Assembly: GCF_014201835.1 (NCBI RefSeq)
Contig: NZ_JACHFH010000026.1
Location: forward strand, 1 to 38,535
Length of the DNA stretch: 38,535 bases
Source: Pectinatus brassicae
GTDB lineage: Bacteria > Bacillota > Negativicutes > Selenomonadales > Selenomonadaceae
Reading direction: 5' to 3'
Part shown: positions 34,278 to 38,535 of the stretch, in pieces
How positions within the stretch are numbered: position 1 is the stretch's first letter
Layout: each line of letters begins with the position of its first letter
Notes under the pieces: model-generated
Told to the model about the DNA's origin: nothing
What the model saw: only the letters and a program-made list of their open reading frames with translations
Database searches by the model: none
Position numbers and translations under genes: made by a program

Positions 34278-34685
34278 TTACTTTAACGCCTGCTGTAATT
34301 TACTGTAATATTTTTCCGGTAACCGAGTTATTTTCCCCGTATCTTTATGCGTAAAGACATTTTGCGTATAGCCCCTTACCAATAAAACATTATCTGATTG
34401 ACGGTAGATTTCATAATTAAAAGCCATCTTAGCTTTTGTCAATGCTACTGGTATTGTTCTTATCACCAGCACTTCATCATAATGCCCGGAAGAAATATAT
34501 TTCACCTGAACATCTACTATCGGGAAAACATAATTATCATCCATCATTTCCGTCAATGTAATTTGAGCCTTACGCAGAAAATCAACCCGGCCAATCTCAA
34601 ACCAGCGTATATAGTTAGCATGATGTACTACGGCCATTGCATCGGTATCGAAAAAGTTTACTCTGTGTGTTATTTCTGTTATCAT
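34278..34685 (-). CDS. YbgC/FadM-type acyl-CoA thioesterase (hotdog fold)
   Basis: This 135-residue protein starts at ATG 34685, where GGAGGTG lies 5 bases ahead. A frame open up to 34796 adds 37 residues but lacks a ribosome site and family similarity. The active-site loop is FFDTDAMAVVHHANYIRWFEIGR with the catalytic Asp, here DTDAMAVVHHANY. The probable product is a thioesterase acting on acyl-CoA. It ends 25 bases before the murI start, so the two are likely co-transcribed. Confidence 0.92.
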   Translation of the reverse strand: MITEITHRVNFFDTDAMAVVHHANYIRWFEIGRVDFLRKAQITLTEMMDDNYVFPIVDVQVKYISSGHYDEVLVIRTIPVALTKAKMAFNYEIYRQSDNVLLVRGYTQNVFTHKDTGKITRLPEKYYSKLQQALK

Positions 34686-34883
34686 TGCTGCACCTCCAAC
34701 ATCTGCTCTGATATCATCCGTAAGTGATGATAAAACAACTTTGCCACCACTATTAATAATATTATTCGCAATTATTATTAATAACAAAACAAACATATTT
34801 CAATATATCACATACCAATAAAAAAATAAAGTATAATATTCATCGATTATATATAATACTTATAAAATAAAATCCTGCACACA

Positions 34884-34925
34884 AAAAAGGACTGTGCACA
34901 TTTTTCGCATGTGACAGCCCCTGTT
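34884..34925 (-). terminator. Terminator after pfkA
   Basis: On the minus strand GGCTGTCACAT pairs imperfectly with ATGTGCACAGTCC and is followed by TTTTTT. It starts 12 bases past the pfkA stop codon and separates pfkA from the thioesterase gene. Confidence 0.85.
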
Positions 34926-34936
34926 TATATTTTTAC

Positions 34937-35899
34937 TTATGCCAAAACGCGTGCTAAACGGACTAATTCTGGATCAAGTGTTTTCGTATTATTTATTGAA
35001 TCAAATAAATCGATACTTACAACTTTTCCTGAATTAAAGCCAAACACCACATTAGACACACCGGAAATTACAGCAAGTGCTGCTCTTTCACCAAGAATAC
35101 TTGCTTTTAATCTGTCTTCTACGCTTGGTGAGCCGCCTCTTTGGATATGTCCCAAAACTGATACACGAGTATCAATTCCTGTTTTTTCGCCAATTTTTTT
35201 GCCGATATCAATACCGCTGCCAGCCCCTTCAGCCACTACAACAATACTATAACGGCGCCCATCAGTATAAGAATTTTTGAGTTCATCACAAATCTGATCT
35301 AAATCAAATTTAGCTTCCGGCACAAGAATATATTCTGCGCCACCAGCAATACCAGCCATCATTGCCAACCAGCCTGATTTACGTCCCATAACTTCAATTA
35401 CAATTATACGGCGATGTGAAGATGCTGTATCGCGCAATTTATTTATGGCATCAAGAATGGTATTTACCGCAGTATCGGCACCAATAGTATATTCTGTTCC
35501 CCAAACATCATTATCAATTGTTCCTGGCAGACCAACAATTGGCATCCCCCCCAGTTTGCTCAAAAGCGAACCACCAGTTAAACTACCATCACCACCGATA
35601 ATTACAAGACCTTCTATACCATGGCTCTGTAAATTAGCTAATGCTTTTTTACGGCCTTCTTCTGTTCTAAATTCATCACTGCGGGCAGTGCCAAGGAATG
35701 TACCACCACGCTGAATAATATCACTTACACTGCGTGAGGTAAGTTCATGGATATCATCATCAATCATGCCCTGATAACCATTATAAACGCCCCAGACCTT
35801 TACCCCTTCAAATATTGCGGTACGAACAACTGCACGCGTAGCCGCGTTCATCCCTGGGCTATCACCGCCACTAGTTAATACTGCAATGGATTTTAACAT
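34937..35899 (-). CDS. pfkA: 6-phosphofructokinase (ATP)
   Basis: This 320-residue glycolytic enzyme has the ATP-binding TSGGDSPGMNAATRA, GGDGSLTGG, catalytic GTIDNDVWGTEYTIG, the MGRKSGWLA segment, and the late GHIQRGGSPS. Gly-Asp-Gly (GGDGS) at the nucleotide site indicates the ATP, not pyrophosphate, type. AAGGGAGAG precedes ATG 35899. It is a single-gene unit with its own promoter and terminator. Confidence 0.98.
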   Translation of the reverse strand: MLKSIAVLTSGGDSPGMNAATRAVVRTAIFEGVKVWGVYNGYQGMIDDDIHELTSRSVSDIIQRGGTFLGTARSDEFRTEEGRKKALANLQSHGIEGLVIIGGDGSLTGGSLLSKLGGMPIVGLPGTIDNDVWGTEYTIGADTAVNTILDAINKLRDTASSHRRIIVIEVMGRKSGWLAMMAGIAGGAEYILVPEAKFDLDQICDELKNSYTDGRRYSIVVVAEGAGSGIDIGKKIGEKTGIDTRVSVLGHIQRGGSPSVEDRLKASILGERAALAVISGVSNVVFGFNSGKVVSIDLFDSINNTKTLDPELVRLARVLA

Positions 35900-35957
35900 C
35901 TTGCCACTCTCCCTTATTCACTGTCAATAAATATTTATAATACAAAACATAATATTT

Positions 35958-35986
35958 ATTTTAGTTAATTAAATTCAAATTGTAAA
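35958..35986 (-). promoter_or_regulatory. Promoter of pfkA
   Basis: On the minus strand TTTACA (35986-35981), a 17-base spacer and TAAAAT (35963-35958), each one mismatch from consensus. It leaves a leader of about 50 bases. Confidence 0.6.
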
Positions 35987-36126
35987 GTATTTTCGTAAAA
36001 ACCATTATTTGGCAAAATTCGCACAATAGGCATATTTTGCCTTTAATATATATTTTTGTTATAAACAAAGATAATATGATTTCGTACATAATAAAATTTC
36101 CTACAGAGTAAAATCAATATGAAAAT

Positions 36127-36195
36127 TTTTATTCATTAATAAATTATATTTATTAATGAATAAAAATAGGACAGCACAATCAGCTGCCCTATTTT
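36127..36195 (-). terminator. Terminator after the CNNM/CorC gene plus an AT-rich palindrome
   Basis: AAATAGG-CAGC and GCTG-CCTATTT (about 36165-36195) form the terminator stem. A long AT palindrome (TTTTTATTCATTAATAAAT and its complement, about 36127-36168) overlaps it, so the two hairpins are mutually exclusive at the shared edge. The rest of the 35900-36198 gap holds only the pfkA promoter. Confidence 0.65.
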
Positions 36196-36198
36196 ACG

Positions 36199-37530
36199 TT
36201 ATTTAACTAATTCATTGAGTTCTTCATTAGGTTCTAAATTAGTCTTTATTAAAACACGCATTATACGCACATTTTCTATTTCTTCAACAAAAAAAGCATT
36301 CATCTCAAAAGTTGTTTTCTGTCCCACCTGTGGTGGTGTATCAACTTTATTAGCCAGCCAGCCGCCCACCGTATCAACGTTATCAGCTGTTATCTTTATT
36401 CCTAATATATTTTTTAGTTCAGATAAAAGCATTCTACCATCAACCGAATATAAACATTCGTCTTTTTTTTCAATGAAAGGTCGTTCCTCATCAAATTCAT
36501 CCTGAATTTCACCGACAATTTCCTCGATGATATCCTCGATCGTTACCATACCAGCAGTGCCGCCATATTCATCAACAACAATGGCCAGCTGCACACGATG
36601 CTGCTGCATAGTATGCAATAAATTGCTGATAGGCATTGTTTCGGGTACAAATGGTACTGAACGAATAAATGAAAGTAAATCTGGTTTTTTGCCAACATAC
36701 AACGAACGCAATAAATCCTTTATATGCAAAAAGCCAACAATATTATCCTTATCTTCACGACAAATAGGATAACGGGTAAGATGTTCCTGCAAGGCTAATT
36801 TTATATTTTCATCAGAAGAGTCTTCCAGATACAGACAAACCATATCCGTCCGCGGTATCATGATCTCACGTACATTTCTGTCAGAAAAATTAAAAACATT
36901 ATCGACAAATTTTAATTCAGTTTTATCAATATAACCATGCTTATGGCTTTCTTCCATTAATATACGTATTTCGTCTTCAGTATGTGCAGCCTCTTCGTCA
37001 GCAGCCGGTTCAAAACCTAATCGCTTTATTACCCAGTTTGCCACATGATTTAAAAACCATACAGCCGGATACATAAGTCTGTGAAACACCATCATTGGCA
37101 GGGCTATTCCCAACACTACCGGTTCAACCTTTTGTATTGCCATTGATTTTGGTGCCAGCTCACCTAACACGATATGCAGCGATGTTATTATCGAAAACCC
37201 CACAATGAGTGATATTGTATGATTAAGTGATGGATCAATATTCCAGCTTTTCAATAACGGCTCAATAACTTCTGAAACCGCTGGCTCACCAATCCAGCCT
37301 AAGCCTAATGACGCCAGTGTTATCCCCAGCTGCGTAACCGATAATGACGCATCCATATGATCCGTAAGCATTTTTGCATATTTAGCCCGTTTATTGCCTT
37401 TTTGGATAAGTACATCTAACCTTGTAACCCTGATTTTAACTATCGCAAATTCTGCCGCAACAAAAAAACCATTCATAAATACTAAGAATAATACTAATAT
37501 AAATTTAAAAAGAATAGAAAAAATATCCAA
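36199..37530 (-). CDS. CNNM/CorC-type membrane protein (hemolysin C family)
   Basis: This 443-residue protein has an N-terminal DUF21/CNNM domain (about 5-195) with membrane segments such as FILVLFLVFMNGFFVAAEFAI and LGITLASLGLGWIGEPAV. Two CBS domains follow (about 215-335), with MIPRTDMVCL and VVDEYGGTAGMVTIEDIIEEIVGEIQDE. The CorC_HlyC domain (about 350-430) has VDGRMLL. It probably affects magnesium or other divalent metal export. The TTG start at 37530 has a weak ribosome site; no better in-frame start is visible nearby. Confidence 0.92.
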   Translation of the reverse strand: MDIFSILFKFILVLFLVFMNGFFVAAEFAIVKIRVTRLDVLIQKGNKRAKYAKMLTDHMDASLSVTQLGITLASLGLGWIGEPAVSEVIEPLLKSWNIDPSLNHTISLIVGFSIITSLHIVLGELAPKSMAIQKVEPVVLGIALPMMVFHRLMYPAVWFLNHVANWVIKRLGFEPAADEEAAHTEDEIRILMEESHKHGYIDKTELKFVDNVFNFSDRNVREIMIPRTDMVCLYLEDSSDENIKLALQEHLTRYPICREDKDNIVGFLHIKDLLRSLYVGKKPDLLSFIRSVPFVPETMPISNLLHTMQQHRVQLAIVVDEYGGTAGMVTIEDIIEEIVGEIQDEFDEERPFIEKKDECLYSVDGRMLLSELKNILGIKITADNVDTVGGWLANKVDTPPQVGQKTTFEMNAFFVEEIENVRIMRVLIKTNLEPNEELNELVK

Positions 37531-37610
37531 TAATTAAATTACCTGCAAGGCAGGTATTCACCTCCACATATAAGTTTTGCATTGCACTAGTTGAATTTCA
37601 GATGCCTGAA

Positions 37611-37852
37611 AGGCTCCCCTATATGCTATAGTTCTTTGCGCTTTAGCGCTTAGAAATATAGTACACACAGTGTGCGGAGCTGGCAGCAAAGCTGCCTGAG
37701 GGGTTAACCCTTCCGGCTTAACTTCGTCAAGCCACCTTCCCTATGCTGTAGCTCTTAATGCTTTAGCATTCTATGCTACAGTTCTTTGCACTTTAGTGCT
37801 TAGAAATGTAGTAGGCAAAGCAGAGATACAGTACACACAGTGCAGGGACGGC
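37611..37852. repeat. Intergenic nested palindromic repeat locus 2
   Basis: Module B (37611-37703) has outer arms GGCTCCCCT and AGGGG, with GCTGGCAGCAAAGCTGCC near its end. Inside it sits a small hairpin TTGCGCTTTAGCGCTTAGAAA. Module A (37706-37852) starts CCCTTCCGGCTTAACTTCG and contains two further copies of the small hairpin unit, one shortened. The same modules at 30790-30957 are in the other order. The gap between the CNNM/CorC gene (37530) and the TnpB element (37930) holds little else. Confidence 0.85.
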
Positions 37853-37929
37853 ATTAAAGGTCACACTAGTTTATTATTTAGCACAGCACAAATAAGTTCA
37901 ATATTTTAATAAAGTTTTATTGTGACATA

Positions 37930-38535
37930 CTCCCACCACTTAATGCCTATGGCATTTGAAGTGGGGGCTTCTTGTTCGATACGACTAATGTCGTAAGCAT
38001 AAGCAAGCTAACCCCGTGTGCCCCACGGTTTATATAATTAGGCAGACAATATTCTTCTGCCTTCTTCACGAATGTTTATGGCGGCATTTATATCTCTGTC
38101 ATGATGCGATTTGCATTCAGGACATTCCCACTGTCTTATAGTTAAGTCTTTTGTGTCACTATTTTTATATCCACATATGTGACAAATCTGGGAACTTGGA
38201 TAAAATTTATCAATCTTAACTAATTTCTTTCCACGTTCTTCTAATTTGTATTTCAACATACTTACGAACATTCCCCATCCATTGTCAGCAACAGATTTGC
38301 CGAAGTTTAATGACTTTGACATGCTCTGCATATTTAAGTCCTCTATGCAAACAGCATCATAACTATCAGCTAACTGACATGAACTTTTATGTTGAAAGTC
38401 TTTTCTTTGATTTGCTATTTTTTCATGTAGCAAAGCTACTCGTTTTCTTTGTTTTTGTCGATTATTGCTACCTTTTTTACACAATGATAACTTTCGTTGC
38501 TCTTTAGCTAATTTCTGTAGTGATTGACGATAAAA
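37930..38535 (-). mobile_element. 3' part of a second IS605-family tnpB element, cut by the window edge
   Basis: On the minus strand the element ends at 37930 with GTGGTGGGAG, preceded by a strong hairpin (CCCCCACTTCAAATGCC...GGCATTAAGTGGTGGG). The last part (GAAGCCCCC...GTGGGAG) resembles the right end of the IStron at 5762. The flank TATGTCACAA would be the guide. The left end is outside, so whether this is also an IStron cannot be seen. Confidence 0.82.
38038..38535 (-). CDS. tnpB: TnpB nuclease, C-terminal part (partial at window end)
   Basis: The frame is open to the window edge, with the last base of the gene at 38038. The visible part has the second RuvC residue in AVCIEDLNMQ, a zinc ribbon CHICGYKN...CPECKSHH, and the last aspartate in [11 protein letters not shown], so the C-terminal half looks intact. 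It matches the IStron TnpB almost exactly around [19 protein letters not shown] but differs widely elsewhere, so it is a related but separate subfamily. Confidence 0.9.
   Translation of the reverse strand, partial: FYRQSLQKLAKEQRKLSLCKKGSNNRQKQRKRVALLHEKIANQRKDFQHKSSCQLADSYDAVCIEDLNMQSMSKSLNFGKSVADNGWGMFVSMLKYKLEERGKKLVKIDKFYPSSQICHICGYKNSDTKDLTIRQWECPECKSHHDRDINAAINIREEGRRILSA

Noticed and set aside
34686-34796. 37-residue N-terminal extension of the thioesterase
   Set aside because: No ribosome site at 34796, while ATG 34685 has GGAGGTG at ideal spacing and matches the family start.
1-38535. CRISPR arrays, tRNA or rRNA genes, T-box or other riboswitches
   Set aside because: I looked for regular spaced repeats, cloverleaf ends and known leader motifs by eye and saw none; small RNAs could be missed.

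Overview
The window reads as a low-G+C anaerobic Firmicute. The fumarase plus fumarate reductase block, ATP-type PEP carboxykinase, Fe-S D-lactate dehydrogenase type enzyme and general gene style point to the class Negativicutes (Selenomonas/Pectinatus-like propionate or succinate formers). This placement is inferred from gene content only. Of 33 stop codons I could read, 24 are TAA, 8 TGA and one TAG (the helicase at 8739). One further in-frame TAG is almost certainly not a stop: it lies inside mtmB at 232-234.

Layout. (1) 1-3690, minus strand: a nitrogen/one-carbon operon glnK-amtB-mtmC-mtmB with a strong promoter and a terminator-like leader before glnK. MtmB is a pyrrolysine-type monomethylamine methyltransferase whose reading frame runs through the amber codon. 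It is cut after codon 242 by the 5' end of a mobile element that leaves the window at base 1. (2) 3691-8514: a PAS-GGDEF-EAL protein and an iron-containing alcohol dehydrogenase. The dehydrogenase is split by a complete 1799-bp copy of the same element (5762-7560). That element is an IStron: a group I intron 5' half joined to an IS605-family tnpB with its right end. Both copies sit directly after TTGAT and exactly between two codons, so splicing or excision would restore both host proteins. (3) 8739-12915: a UvrD-type helicase with an embedded DEDDh exonuclease, a probable type I toxin-antitoxin locus with an 18-residue hydrophobic peptide, and a tyrosine recombinase. (4) 12916-18500: a large FAD/Fe-S oxidoreductase, a long AT-rich gap with a 33-codon coiled-coil ORF, and pckA. 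(5) 18755-22110, plus strand: alaS, ireB-like, ruvX. (6) 22180-23803: an AbiEii/AbiEi-like toxin-antitoxin pair. (7) 24012-28705: two-subunit class I fumarase followed by fumarate reductase/succinate dehydrogenase C-A-B. (8) 28875-34685: a murI-rph-rdgB-yfcE housekeeping cluster with a thioesterase, a CofE-like protein, a membrane phosphoesterase and an unknown membrane protein inserted. (9) 34937-38535: pfkA, a CNNM/CorC-type membrane protein, nested palindromic repeats, and the 3' part of a second, divergent TnpB element.

How it works together. PEPCK, fumarase and fumarate reductase form the C4-dicarboxylate arm of a fermentation that probably uses lactate. The glnK-amtB-mtmCB operon suggests uptake and demethylation of methylamine, giving ammonia and a methyl group, under nitrogen control. 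The most unusual feature is that a recoded (UAG) gene carries an insertion that could be removed as RNA.
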